Of a stretch of DNA of 64,000 bases, positions 44,938-54,365 are shown in pieces. The notes beneath the pieces were generated by a model that saw nothing but the letters and a program-made list of their open reading frames with translations, was not told where the DNA came from and made no database searches. The translations under genes and the position numbers were made by a program. The DNA lies in the NCBI GenBank assembly GCA_016787265.1, contig JAEUVF010000004.1, forward strand, positions 1 through 64,000, read 5' to 3'. Every line of letters starts with the position of its first letter. Position 1 is the stretch's first letter. This DNA is from Flavipsychrobacter sp. GTDB taxonomy: Bacteria > Bacteroidota > Bacteroidia > Chitinophagales > Chitinophagaceae.

Positions 44938-46245
44938 ATGCAGGCACTGACACGAAAACTGGAAAGTTCCAAATTTTTATTTATTACCTGGTCGATGGTG
45001 GCGGCTTTTGGTGCCTATTTCTGTGTGTATGCCTTTCGCAAACCCTTTAATGCAGGCACCTATTCCGGTCTGGAATGGATGGGTATGAACTATAAAGCGG
45101 TGCTGATCATTGCACAGGTATTGGGTTATATGCTGAGTAAGTTTATCGGGATCAAAGTAATTTCGGAGCTGACCGCTTCAAAGCGCATAGTCCTGATCGT
45201 TAGTCTGATTCTGATCGCGGAGATCAGCCTGGTTGCATTTGGCCTGGTACCTCCACCGTATAATTTCATCTTTTTGTTTTTTAACGGGTTACCACTGGGT
45301 ATGGTATGGGGCATCGTATTCAGCTACCTGGAAGGCAGGCGGTTTACAGAAACGCTTGGAATGGGGCTGAGCATTAGTTTGATTGTTTCTTCCGGAATAC
45401 TGAAAACCATTTATCTCTTCATCGTTAAACTGTTTCCGGGCATATCTGAATTCTGGATGCCCGCATTTATTGGGGTCTTGTTCTTACCGCTGTTTCTGTT
45501 TTTCGTATGGATGTTATCGCGCATACCGCCACCCTCTGATACGGATAAGTTGTTGCGGGTAGAGCGTTTACCCATGACAGATGATGATAAAAAGAAAGTG
45601 ATGCGCGAATTGGGATGGGGTATTGGTTCAATGGTATTATTGTATTCCCTGCTGGCAACCCTCCGCGATTTCCGGGATAATTTTTCCGTTGAAATATGGG
45701 AAGAAATTCAACCCAGCCGGGATATTACTGTATTCAGTCAGACCGAGTTGGTGACCGGTGCGGTAGTTATTTTGATGGTAGGTTCACTTTCTTTCTTCCG
45801 GAGTAATATCAAAGGTTTCTGGTTTACGTTGCAGTTAATGGGATTTGGGGTCCTGCTAAGCGGACTCTCCTCCCTCCTGTTTCAATATAAACTGATAGAA
45901 CCCTATTGGTGGATGCTCTTGTTGGGAATGGGGCTCTTCCTGGCCTATATCCCTATCCAGGTGGCTGTGTTTGAGCGGATCATCGCTTTGTTCAAGCTGA
46001 AAGCCAATGCCGGATTTTTTATTTATATCTGTGATTCCATCGGCTACCTGGGAAGTGTGGGATTACTCTTGTATAAGCAATTTTTCATGCGTGATCTGCA
46101 ATGGAGTAAGGTCTTGATGAACTTCAGTTATTTTACTACGGTGTTTTGCATCGTGCTGTTATTGCTGCTCTCATTTTTCTTCAATCGCAAGCTGGGGATG
46201 AAATCGCCAGTTGCAAAAAAATTACAGGATTTTTCAATCTATTAA
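44938..46245 (+). CDS. DUF5690-family multi-pass membrane protein, candidate 2-aminoethylphosphonate transporter
   Basis: About 435 residues with 11-12 hydrophobic segments in an MFS-like 6+6 arrangement. The N-terminus reads FGAYFCVYAFRKPFNAGTYSG, reminiscent of the organophosphate:phosphate antiporter (GlpT/UhpT) group, whose first helix also ends with a YxxRK-type motif. The ORF is open from ATG 44890, but 44938 follows the phnY stop directly. Embedded between phnY and phnW, so it most likely imports 2-aminoethylphosphonate or a related phosphonate. Family DUF5690 has no established role that I know of. Confidence 0.75.
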   Translation: MQALTRKLESSKFLFITWSMVAAFGAYFCVYAFRKPFNAGTYSGLEWMGMNYKAVLIIAQVLGYMLSKFIGIKVISELTASKRIVLIVSLILIAEISLVAFGLVPPPYNFIFLFFNGLPLGMVWGIVFSYLEGRRFTETLGMGLSISLIVSSGILKTIYLFIVKLFPGISEFWMPAFIGVLFLPLFLFFVWMLSRIPPPSDTDKLLRVERLPMTDDDKKKVMRELGWGIGSMVLLYSLLATLRDFRDNFSVEIWEEIQPSRDITVFSQTELVTGAVVILMVGSLSFFRSNIKGFWFTLQLMGFGVLLSGLSSLLFQYKLIEPYWWMLLLGMGLFLAYIPIQVAVFERIIALFKLKANAGFFIYICDSIGYLGSVGLLLYKQFFMRDLQWSKVLMNFSYFTTVFCIVLLLLLSFFFNRKLGMKSPVAKKLQDFSIY

Positions 46246-46256
46246 ACTGAATAAAA

Positions 46257-47363
46257 ATGGCTGATAAATTATTATTTACACCCGGACCGCTATCTACTTC
46301 TCCAACAGTTAAAGAAGCCATGTTGCATGATCTGGGATCAAGAGATGATGCATTCATTGCAGTGGTAAAAGAAATCCGGTCAGAATTACTACGCCTGGGT
46401 GGCACCTCGCAACAGGAAGGATATGAAACCGTATTGATGCAGGGCTCCGGAACATTTGGTGTTGAGTCGGTGATCAGTTCCGTGGTTGGTAAAAATGATC
46501 AGTTGCTGATATTGGTAAATGGCGCTTATGGTGAGCGCATTGTGAAAATGGCGAAGGTGCATGGGATCAACCATATTGTAAAAACCTTTCCGGAAAATGA
46601 GATTGTAACTCCGGATGCGGTAGAGGAAGTGTTGGCAGAGCAGCCAGGCATCACGCATGTTGCCTGCATTCACAGTGAAACCACCACCGGACTCTTTAAT
46701 CCGATTACTGAAATTGGTGCAATCTGTAAGCAGGCTGGTAAAGTGTTTATAGTGGATGCCATGAGTAGTTTTGGTGGTGTACAGATGGATATCAAAAAAA
46801 TGCAGATTGATTTTCTGGTTTCTTCCTCGAATAAATGTATTGAAGGGGTACCGGGATTCTCTTTTGTACTTTGTAAAAAATCAGAGCTGCAGAAAGCACA
46901 GGGACAGGCCAGGAGTCTGAGTCTGGATTTGTATGATCAGTGGAATGGTCTGGAGAAGAATGGACAGTTTCGGTTTACGCCTCCCACGCATAGTTTACTG
47001 GCTTTCCGCCAGGCGATCCGGGAACTGGATACAGAAGGTGGAATTGTTGCACGTGAAGCCAGGTATAAGAAAAATAAAGCGATGCTGGATGCCGGCATGC
47101 AGGCGATGGGATTCAAATACTATCTGGAGCACGAAATACAGGGACATATCATCAGTTCTTTCCTGTACCCACAGGATCCGAACTTTGATTTTATGAAGTT
47201 TTACCAGGCATTAAGTGATCGCGGACTGGTGATTTATCCAGGTAAGCTTAGCCTGATGGATGCCTTCCGGATTGGTAATATCGGCTATTTATTTCCAAAA
47301 GACATTGAAGCCCTGCTCAGCGCAATCAGGGAAGTGCTAACGGAAATGAATGTACGCTTATAA
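46257..47363 (+). CDS. phnW: 2-aminoethylphosphonate:pyruvate aminotransferase
   Basis: 368 residues, class V aminotransferase fold and usual PhnW length. Transfers the amino group of 2-aminoethylphosphonate to pyruvate, giving phosphonoacetaldehyde and alanine. Visible: the FTPGPLSTSPTVKEAM start, the GSGTFGVES cofactor loop, HSETTTGLFNPI, Asp167 in VDAMSSFGG and Schiff-base Lys193 in SSSNKCIEGVPG. Last gene of the operon, followed by a strong terminator. Together with PhnY and PhnA it completes the pathway to acetate and phosphate. Confidence 0.94.
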   Translation: MADKLLFTPGPLSTSPTVKEAMLHDLGSRDDAFIAVVKEIRSELLRLGGTSQQEGYETVLMQGSGTFGVESVISSVVGKNDQLLILVNGAYGERIVKMAKVHGINHIVKTFPENEIVTPDAVEEVLAEQPGITHVACIHSETTTGLFNPITEIGAICKQAGKVFIVDAMSSFGGVQMDIKKMQIDFLVSSSNKCIEGVPGFSFVLCKKSELQKAQGQARSLSLDLYDQWNGLEKNGQFRFTPPTHSLLAFRQAIRELDTEGGIVAREARYKKNKAMLDAGMQAMGFKYYLEHEIQGHIISSFLYPQDPNFDFMKFYQALSDRGLVIYPGKLSLMDAFRIGNIGYLFPKDIEALLSAIREVLTEMNVRL

Positions 47364-47364
47364 C

Positions 47365-47397
47365 AAAAAGGCTGCCGGTTAAGGGCAGCTTTTTTTT
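47365..47397 (+). terminator. Rho-independent terminator after phnW
   Basis: GCTGCC (47371-47376) pairs with GGCAGC (47384-47389) around a seven-base loop. An A run precedes the stem and eight T residues follow (47390-47397), so it could act in both directions. Confidence 0.85.
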
Positions 47398-47435
47398 GGG
47401 TACGGGTGGACGGTCAGAACCTAAACTGAAAACAA

Positions 47436-48263
47436 CTATGGAGCAGTAGTCAGCTGAACAGCAGCTGCTGTAGCTGGCGGATTTATATCGTAGGGTTCAG
47501 AGGAGGAACGGGGAACTGGCGCGTTGCTGAATAATTTCAGGGGCAAGGCTTTTACGGATTCAACACTCAGGATTTTTACTTTTACTACTGGTAAGGAACC
47601 ACTGGAGCCATCAGTTCGTTTGGTTACCTGTTCCACTTTGAGTGCTACCATACCCAGGTTTGCGCCCTGCAGGTTTCCATTGAGCGGACCATAATTAATG
47701 CTGATATCACTGTCATACACAACCGCTAATACGGTTTGTCCGATTAACATTTTTAAGCCGGTTGCTCTCAGAGGAGTAAGATTCGGGATTTTGTCCAGCA
47801 ATACCTCGCGGTCATCATTGCCGCCACCGAGTCCGGGGCCGGCTTTCAGGAAATTTTGTGATCCGTTGCTGGTGGGTCCGGCTGTTTTCCAGCTATTGGG
47901 GATTGTTTTCAGTGCATGCCAGCCTTCATCCCCAACTTCTCCGGTGTAGAGATTGATAGATTTGCCCACATTGCTTTGGAAATAACGCAGTGTGCTTCTT
48001 TGTCCAACTGTTGCGATCTGGTCGTTTACATCTCTTTCGGAGAAATTATTAGGTTGGTTGCCATTGTCGATGCTTTCTTCATCAATTACTAAAAGGACAG
48101 CAGCAGAACCGTTACTTGTGGAAGCGTTGTTGCCTCGTTCTTCTGAACTGTTTAACACTTCTTCGAGCGGAGCCCATTCTTCTTTCTGACAACTGCTGAA
48201 AAGGAAAGTTCCTGCGAATGCGATGGCTATCAGGGAGATTGGTTTTTTACAAAGTAGTCTCAT
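47436..48263 (-). CDS. Hypothetical lipoprotein
   Basis: 275 residues with a lipoprotein signal (FLFSSC, Cys near residue 25). The mature part is rich in Asn, Ser and Gly near the N-terminus, then alternating beta-like segments (LIGQTVLAVVYDSDISINYG, NLGMVALKVEQVTKR, PVVKVKILSVESV), and ends in a Pro/Ala/Thr tail. No family is recognised. It is divergent from the GH32 gene by 108 bases and separated from phnW by the terminator. Confidence 0.65.
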   Translation of the reverse strand: MRLLCKKPISLIAIAFAGTFLFSSCQKEEWAPLEEVLNSSEERGNNASTSNGSAAVLLVIDEESIDNGNQPNNFSERDVNDQIATVGQRSTLRYFQSNVGKSINLYTGEVGDEGWHALKTIPNSWKTAGPTSNGSQNFLKAGPGLGGGNDDREVLLDKIPNLTPLRATGLKMLIGQTVLAVVYDSDISINYGPLNGNLQGANLGMVALKVEQVTKRTDGSSGSLPVVKVKILSVESVKALPLKLFSNAPVPRSSSEPYDINPPATAAAVQLTTAP

Positions 48264-48371
48264 ATCGGGAAATTTTGAAGTAATACAATTGGTATACTTA
48301 CTATTTGCCGATAGAGAATAAAATGTAACCGCAGTTTAATAAATGGGTATATTAGGATTAATATTAATCCC

Positions 48372-49862
48372 ATGAGCATCCGGACTTTTTTTGTTTCAGC
48401 TGTTTTCCTGTTTTGCCTGGGTAAACTCAGTTCCTGCGGAGAAGCTGCTGCGCCGGAAGCTGGTCAGGTGCCTTCCGTTTATGAGGAGCCCTATCGCCCC
48501 CAACTCCATTTCACGCCCAAATCAGGTTGGATGAATGATCCCAATGGAATGGTGTTTATCAATGGGGTATATCATCTCTTCTTTCAGCATTATCCGGATA
48601 GTACGGTATGGGGACCTATGCATTGGGGACATGCTACCAGTACCGACCTGGTGCATTGGGAGGAACAGTCCATTAAACTTTTCCCGGATAGTCTGGGTTG
48701 GATTTTCTCAGGCAGTGCGGTGTATGATCAGCAAAATACTTCGGGATTAGGCAAAGATGGAAAAGGGCCACTGGTCGCCATCTTTACCCACCATTCTTCG
48801 GATGGGGAAAAAAACCGGGGTAAAGATTTTCAATACCAAAGTCTGGCCTATAGCAACGATGAGGGTAAAACCTGGACCAAATACGAAGGCAATCCGGTAC
48901 TGCGAAAACCGGAGGGTACTGATTTCCGGGACCCCAAAGTGTTTTGGATGGCGGGTGTCAACAAATGGATCATGACCCTGGCAGTGAAAGATCATATCGA
49001 ATTCTATTCCTCACCGGATCTTAAAAGCTGGAGCTATGAATCATCCTTTGGTGCGGATAAAGGTGCACATGGTGGCGTGTGGGAATGTCCGGACCTGGTT
49101 TCATTTCTTGCAGATGGAAAAGAAAAATGGGTATTAATCGTAAATATGAATCCGGGTGCACCTAATGGGGGTTCCGGTACCCAATATTTTGTCGGAGATT
49201 TTGATGGCAGGAATTTCACTGCTTCGCATACAGATACCCGTTGGATGGATTTTGGTCCGGATAATTATGCCGGTGTAACCTGGTCCAATACCGGTAATCG
49301 TACATTATTGATTGGCTGGATGAGTAACTGGGCTTATGCCAACCAGGTGCCTACTCAAAACTGGAGAAGTGCAACTACGCTGGTGCGGGAACTGGCACTT
49401 CAAAAAGTTGGCAATGAGTATTACCTGCAATCAACTTTGTTGAACGAGTTGAATCAATTGGCGGGATCAACTACTACAGAGCCGACAACCCTTCAATTAC
49501 CTGCCCGATTTGAATTGGATGCTATTCCGCTGCAACAGGTAGAGTGGATTTTTTCCAATGAAGCCGGGGAAGAACTCAGATTGGGTTTTGACAAGGAGAG
49601 CAATCGCTATTACATAGACCGGACTAAATCAGGAGTTGCAACTTTTCATCCGGATTTTGCAAAACGGCTCTACGCGCCACGCATAGCAGCCGGAGATTCA
49701 TTGAAGTGGACGGTAGTGATGGATCATAGTTCAGTTGAACTGTTGGCGGATGATGGCCTCACTGTTATGACCGCGCTGTTTTTCCCGTCCAGCTTGTATA
49801 CCAACCTGAATGCACCTGCTGTTCGGTATACGCCACTAGAGAGCATTTGGAAAAAGAAATAA
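48372..49862 (+). CDS. GH32 beta-fructosidase lipoprotein (levanase/inulinase type)
   Basis: 496 residues with a lipobox (LSSC, Cys22), so surface- or periplasm-anchored. Five-bladed propeller with all GH32 catalytic residues: Asp56 in WMNDPNG (nucleophile), Asp187 in FRDPKV (transition-state stabiliser) and Glu238 in WECPDL (acid/base), followed by a C-terminal beta-sandwich (about 365-490). It releases fructose from levan, inulin or sucrose. No SusCD pair or fructokinase is next to it, so it is an isolated gene rather than a fructan locus. Confidence 0.92.
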   Translation: MSIRTFFVSAVFLFCLGKLSSCGEAAAPEAGQVPSVYEEPYRPQLHFTPKSGWMNDPNGMVFINGVYHLFFQHYPDSTVWGPMHWGHATSTDLVHWEEQSIKLFPDSLGWIFSGSAVYDQQNTSGLGKDGKGPLVAIFTHHSSDGEKNRGKDFQYQSLAYSNDEGKTWTKYEGNPVLRKPEGTDFRDPKVFWMAGVNKWIMTLAVKDHIEFYSSPDLKSWSYESSFGADKGAHGGVWECPDLVSFLADGKEKWVLIVNMNPGAPNGGSGTQYFVGDFDGRNFTASHTDTRWMDFGPDNYAGVTWSNTGNRTLLIGWMSNWAYANQVPTQNWRSATTLVRELALQKVGNEYYLQSTLLNELNQLAGSTTTEPTTLQLPARFELDAIPLQQVEWIFSNEAGEELRLGFDKESNRYYIDRTKSGVATFHPDFAKRLYAPRIAAGDSLKWTVVMDHSSVELLADDGLTVMTALFFPSSLYTNLNAPAVRYTPLESIWKKK

Positions 49863-50088
49863 GAGAATAGGGATAGTTTATGTTTTCTGCTTATGTGAAA
49901 GACTTGGTGAATCAGGGGAATATAAAATCCTGAAAATATAGTAGGGGATCAGCCCCATTTCTGACTCCTAGGGTGGATTGTTGCCATTCGTATTCTTCAG
50001 GAGATTTATCGAATTCCGTGATTACAAAACAAGGCTTTCTGTAACATACCTATGGCACGCCTGTACCAAAATTAAATTGCTCCCAACC

Positions 50089-51825
50089 ATGAGGCGGATC
50101 AAATTGCTCGGATTAGTAGTATTGCTGATATGTACATCGGGTATCAGTCCAACCACTTTGCCCAAGGCCGATCCTGAAAACGGCGGACTTTTTCTGCCCG
50201 ATGGATTCGAGGCGGTAGTGGTGGTGGATAGTTTGCGTGAACGAGCCCGCCATATTACTGTGAATACTAACGGTGATATATATGTGAAACTTCGGTTCCC
50301 CGACAGTATTGGTGGTAATGCAGCCATCCGTGATTCCAATGGCGATGGGAAGGCCGACCAGGTGGTTAAATTCGGTAATTACGAGGACAAGGGCAGTTAT
50401 GGTACTGCCATGAAAGTCCATAATGGCTATATTTATTTTAGTTCCGAATTATATGTGTTTCGCCAGAAACTGGAGCCTGGTAAACTGGTACCAACCGGTC
50501 CAATTGAAACAGTGGTAATTGATGATCATGCACATGGTCGCCATGAGCATATCGCCAAACCTATTGCCTTTGATAAGAAAGGGAATATCTATGTGGCATT
50601 TGGCGCACCAAATAACAATTGCCAGGAAAAAAACCGGGTGCCGGGCTCTCCGGGTATCAATCCCTGTCCCTGGCTCGACGACCATGGTGGTGTCTGGAAA
50701 TTTGATGCCAATAAACTCAACCAACGCCAGGAGGATGGTGTACGATATGCCACCGGCTTACGCAGTATCGTAGGCATGGATTGGAATCATGCGGATGACG
50801 CACTCTATGTGGTGCATCATGGAAGAGATGATTTGTATCGCCTGTATCCTGATCTCTATACACCCTGGCAGAGTGCAATGCTTCCATCAGAAGAATTTCT
50901 CAAGATAAAGGAAGGCGATGATGCCGGATGGCCCTACTACTACTACGATCAACTGGTTGGAAAGCGCATACTCGCACCGGAGTATGGTGGCGATGGAAAA
51001 ATTGCTGACAGCTCTGGTAAATATGTAGATCCTCTTATTGGTTTTCCCGGTCACTGGGCTCCCAATGATTTGTTCTTTTACACCGGTGATCAGTTTCCTG
51101 CGCACTATAAAAATGGCGCTTTCATTGCCTTTCATGGTTCTACTAACAGGGCCCCTTACCCGCAGGCGGGTTATATTATTGTTTTTGTTCCTTTTAAAAA
51201 CAATCAGCCTACAGGCGAGTGGGAAGTGTTTGCCGATGGCTTCGCGGAAGTGGATCCAATTGTGAATGTAAACAATGCACGTTATCGTCCTATGGGCATC
51301 AGTATGGGCCCGGATGGTTCCATGTATTTCAGTGATACCGAACACGGAAAAATCTGGCGTGTGTATTATACCGGCAAGAAGAAGTTTGGCAAAAAACAGC
51401 TGGCTTCGATGGAAGCGAGAAAACTGCAGGCGCATATTCGTACTCCCGATTTAAAGAAAGATGATCTCGAAGCCGGATTGGTTACCAATAGTGAAAAAAT
51501 ATACAACCGGTATTGCAGTGGCTGTCACCAGAAAAATGGCCAGGGTGATGGAAACCGCTTTCCTCCTTTAGGAAATACCGATTGGGTGACTGGTGATAAG
51601 AATCGCCTGATACGCCTGGTATTGATGGGGATGGATGGCCCCATCGAGGTAAATGGCAAACCTTATAATTCCAATATGCCGCAACACCGGTTTTTGAAAG
51701 ATGATGACATTGCACAGGTGCTTACTTATATACGTTCACAGTTTGGTAATTCAGCCAGTGCGATCAGTCCGGAAGAAGTAAGTGAAGTAAGAAAAGAAAT
51801 CAATACTCAAACAGGATCCAAATAA
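50089..51825 (+). CDS. Sorbosone-dehydrogenase-like protein with C-terminal cytochrome c
   Basis: About 578 residues. Start at 50089 gives a signal peptide (IKLLGLVVLLICTSG); the longer ORF from 49978 would bury it. A six-bladed propeller (about 35-455) has a calcium-type DSNGDGKAD loop, DDHAHGRHEHIAKPIAFDKKGNIYVAFG, and PMGISMGPDGSMYFSDTEHGKIWRV. The C-terminus is a class I cytochrome c with CSGCH at about 476 and a distal Met in SNMPQH. Likely a PQQ- or glucose/sorbosone-dehydrogenase relative passing electrons to its own heme. It is 17 bases before the sigma factor gene and may head the long operon. Confidence 0.8.
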   Translation: MRRIKLLGLVVLLICTSGISPTTLPKADPENGGLFLPDGFEAVVVVDSLRERARHITVNTNGDIYVKLRFPDSIGGNAAIRDSNGDGKADQVVKFGNYEDKGSYGTAMKVHNGYIYFSSELYVFRQKLEPGKLVPTGPIETVVIDDHAHGRHEHIAKPIAFDKKGNIYVAFGAPNNNCQEKNRVPGSPGINPCPWLDDHGGVWKFDANKLNQRQEDGVRYATGLRSIVGMDWNHADDALYVVHHGRDDLYRLYPDLYTPWQSAMLPSEEFLKIKEGDDAGWPYYYYDQLVGKRILAPEYGGDGKIADSSGKYVDPLIGFPGHWAPNDLFFYTGDQFPAHYKNGAFIAFHGSTNRAPYPQAGYIIVFVPFKNNQPTGEWEVFADGFAEVDPIVNVNNARYRPMGISMGPDGSMYFSDTEHGKIWRVYYTGKKKFGKKQLASMEARKLQAHIRTPDLKKDDLEAGLVTNSEKIYNRYCSGCHQKNGQGDGNRFPPLGNTDWVTGDKNRLIRLVLMGMDGPIEVNGKPYNSNMPQHRFLKDDDIAQVLTYIRSQFGNSASAISPEEVSEVRKEINTQTGSK

Positions 51826-51842
51826 CGCTTAAACTAGAACTC

Positions 51843-52412
51843 ATGGAGGAGGCAACTATTCGGGATGAAGAACTGCTGATCCGGATGCGGAATAACAATG
51901 AGGAAGCACTGGCCATCTTGTACCGCCGGTACTGGGAGATTTTATTTCGCAAAGCGTATGCCATTTTGAAGGATGAGCCTGCCTGTGAGGATATTATCCA
52001 GGAAATTTTTGTGCGTATCTGGAACAACCGGCATTCATTGGCGATCACTGCTTCCTTATCTGCTTATCTGTCTGCTTCAGTGCGCTATGAAGTGATCCGG
52101 AAAATCAAAGCTGGTAAAGTACATGCAGATGCTTTTGCCGCATTGGCCAACCAATACCAGCAGGTCAGCAGCCAGGAACAGATGGAAGAAAAGGAATTGC
52201 TGCACCACATAAATTCCATCGTGAATCAGTTGTCTACGAAATGTAAACAAGTATATAAACTGAGCAGGGAAGAACAATTGAGTCATAAGGAAATTGCGTC
52301 GCTGCTTCAGATATCACCTAAAACAGTTGAAAATCATTTAACCAAAGCACTAAGAGAACTACGATATTCATTGGGTTATACCCTGCTGATTATTTTCCTG
52401 CATATTTTCTAA
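51843..52412 (+). CDS. ECF sigma-70 factor
   Basis: 189 residues: sigma region 2 (LYRRYWEILFRKAYAILKDE, EDIIQEIFVRIWNN) and region 4 (LSREEQLSHKEIASLLQISPKTVENHLTKALRELR). The very C-terminus is hydrophobic (GYTLLIIFLHIF), as in many Bacteroidota ECF factors. It directs RNA polymerase to target promoters when released by the anti-sigma factor encoded 10 bases later. Such pairs usually precede susC/susD; here they precede an enzyme operon. Confidence 0.92.
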   Translation: MEEATIRDEELLIRMRNNNEEALAILYRRYWEILFRKAYAILKDEPACEDIIQEIFVRIWNNRHSLAITASLSAYLSASVRYEVIRKIKAGKVHADAFAALANQYQQVSSQEQMEEKELLHHINSIVNQLSTKCKQVYKLSREEQLSHKEIASLLQISPKTVENHLTKALRELRYSLGYTLLIIFLHIF

Positions 52413-52422
52413 GCATATACCT

Positions 52423-53160
52423 ATGCCGGATAAACAACCTTTCCAATCTGTCATTGACCGCTTTTTAAGTGGAGAACTGGATGAAGCATCCCTGCTTCAA
52501 CTGATGGAAACTATGGAGCGAAGTGAATTGGATGGGGCTGCAAATCCAGGTATCACGAACCTGGAAGCCAGGCGGGAACAACAGCTGGAGAAATTATTGA
52601 ATAAAGTACACCAGGCTGAAAAGACATCCTATCGCAAACCTGCCATTAATTGGGTAAGACATTTTGCCATTACCTGTTTTGGATTGCTGTTTACTGCTTC
52701 CCTCTATTTTTACATGAAACCTGCTTCACTGGTGCATCGCTGTACGCAGGCGGATCTTCGGGTAGGCGAGGAGCCGGTTTCTGCAATGCTGGCGGCGCTT
52801 TATGTAGAGCCCAAACTGCAACAGTTGTCAAAAGTTAGTTTTGTAAATACTACCGAAGATGGCTACCTGCGGTTTGAATCCAAATTGATTGAATCAGAAT
52901 CGCTGCTGAAAGAAATAACGCAGGATCAGGATGCCCGTTACCTGGTTTTTGAGGATCAGGATATTAACCAGCTACTGGCGGTGCTGAAAGAAAAATATCA
53001 GGTTGATTTTACGGTAACCGGCCAGCTACCCGAACAACAATTTTCCGGATTTATATCTACGGGCCTGAATCTTAAAATGGTAGTGAAGTTGCTGGTTTCC
53101 TCCGGTCTCTTTGATGTGAGTATTCAGGGGAAGCAGGTGCTGCTGAGCTCAAGGATTTAA
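52423..53160 (+). CDS. Minimal FecR-like anti-sigma factor (DUF4974 C-terminus)
   Basis: 245 residues, shorter than the usual 330-400. A cytosolic N-terminal helical domain (about 1-75) probably binds the sigma factor, then one membrane helix (about 80-102, FAITCFGLLFTASLYFYM). A C-terminal DUF4974/STN-like domain (about 168-245, VFEDQDINQLLAVLKEKYQVDFTVTG) is normally contacted by the TonB-linked receptor. The central FecR beta domain is reduced or missing. The receptor partner is not in this window. Confidence 0.75.
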   Translation: MPDKQPFQSVIDRFLSGELDEASLLQLMETMERSELDGAANPGITNLEARREQQLEKLLNKVHQAEKTSYRKPAINWVRHFAITCFGLLFTASLYFYMKPASLVHRCTQADLRVGEEPVSAMLAALYVEPKLQQLSKVSFVNTTEDGYLRFESKLIESESLLKEITQDQDARYLVFEDQDINQLLAVLKEKYQVDFTVTGQLPEQQFSGFISTGLNLKMVVKLLVSSGLFDVSIQGKQVLLSSRI

Positions 53161-53177
53161 CTATTAAAAATGCCAAC

Positions 53178-54365
53178 ATGAAAAGAAGAGAATTACTGAA
53201 ATATTTATCGGTTGCGCCAGCAGGAGCAGCTTTACCGCTCGGCGGATTTGCCATGCCAGCGCCTAAGAAAGATTATATTGCTGAGCTGGGACTGCGTTCC
53301 CTTATCAATGCTGCAGGAACCTATACGGCCATGACAGCCTCCCTGATGTATCCGGAAGTAATGGAAGCCATCAATGCGGTTTCAAAATCCTATGTAATGC
53401 TGGACGAAGTTCAGGATAAAGTGGGAGAGCGGATTGCTAAGATATGTCGCGCGGAAGCGGCAACTGTTACTGCCGGCTGCTGGTCGGCAATGGTGCTTGG
53501 AACTGCAGGTGTGCTCACCGGAACCGATCCCAAAAAGATTGCCCAGCTGCCCCGCCTGGATGGAATGAAATCAGTGGTGCTGGTACAAAAATCACACAAT
53601 AGCGGATATGTGCATGCACTAACGAATACGGGTGTACGAATTGTTGAAATTGAAACATTGGAGCAGCTGCATAATGCCATCAATGAGCAGACCGCAATGC
53701 TCTGGTTTCTGAATGCCCACGCCAACCTGGGAAAGATCTCCCATGAAGAATGGGTGGCTGCAGGTAAGAAACACGGGATCCCTACCATGATTGATATCGC
53801 GGCGGATGTGCCACCGGTGGAGAATCTCTGGCGTTTTAACGAGATGGGATTTGACCTGGTTTGTATTTCCGGAGGAAAAGCATTACGAGGTCCCCAGAGT
53901 GCCGGCATCCTCATGGGAAGAAAGGACCTGATCAAGGCAGCGCGGTTAAGTGCTCCTCCAAGAGGCGGAACCATTGGAAGAGGTATGAAAGTAAACAAGG
54001 AAGAAATTGTAGGCATGCTGGCCGCACTGGAAAAATATGTCAGCATTGATCACGATAAGGAATGGAAAGACTGGATGAACCAGGTGGAATACATTGCGGC
54101 ACAGGCCAAACAGCGCAAGGGCATCCAGACAGAAATTGTGATTCCGCCTTTGGCCAATCATACGCCCACGCTGAATATTCAATGGAGTACAGGTGATATC
54201 TCACTCAAACCTGCTGAACTGCAGCTTGCTCTTCGCAATGGCGTTCCCTCTATTGAAGTGCTGGCAAATGACAAAGGCATCAGCCTCACTGTTTTTATGC
54301 TGCGCGAAGGGGAATATAAAATCGTGGCCAAACGCATCCTGGAAGAATTAAAAAAATCAGCATGA
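53178..54365 (+). CDS. Tat-exported SelA-like PLP enzyme (ammonia-lyase type), copy 1
   Basis: 395 residues. A twin-arginine signal (KRRELLKYLSVAPAG) precedes a fold-type I PLP domain related to SelA and D-glucosaminate-6-phosphate ammonia-lyase (DgaE): INAAGTYT, DEVQDKVGERIAKI, the IDIAADVPP cofactor Asp206, and Schiff-base Lys234 in SGGKALRGPQ. Such enzymes eliminate ammonia from amino acids or amino sugar acids. Its stop overlaps the amidohydrolase start (ATGA). A clear paralogue lies at 58163. Secretion and absence of a sugar kinase suggest a non-phosphorylated substrate in the periplasm. Confidence 0.85.
   Translation: MKRRELLKYLSVAPAGAALPLGGFAMPAPKKDYIAELGLRSLINAAGTYTAMTASLMYPEVMEAINAVSKSYVMLDEVQDKVGERIAKICRAEAATVTAGCWSAMVLGTAGVLTGTDPKKIAQLPRLDGMKSVVLVQKSHNSGYVHALTNTGVRIVEIETLEQLHNAINEQTAMLWFLNAHANLGKISHEEWVAAGKKHGIPTMIDIAADVPPVENLWRFNEMGFDLVCISGGKALRGPQSAGILMGRKDLIKAARLSAPPRGGTIGRGMKVNKEEIVGMLAALEKYVSIDHDKEWKDWMNQVEYIAAQAKQRKGIQTEIVIPPLANHTPTLNIQWSTGDISLKPAELQLALRNGVPSIEVLANDKGISLTVFMLREGEYKIVAKRILEELKKSA

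Noticed and set aside
49944..49956. GGGG-N5-CCCC hairpin after the GH32 gene
   Set aside because: The stem is only four pairs and no T run follows; too weak to call a terminator.
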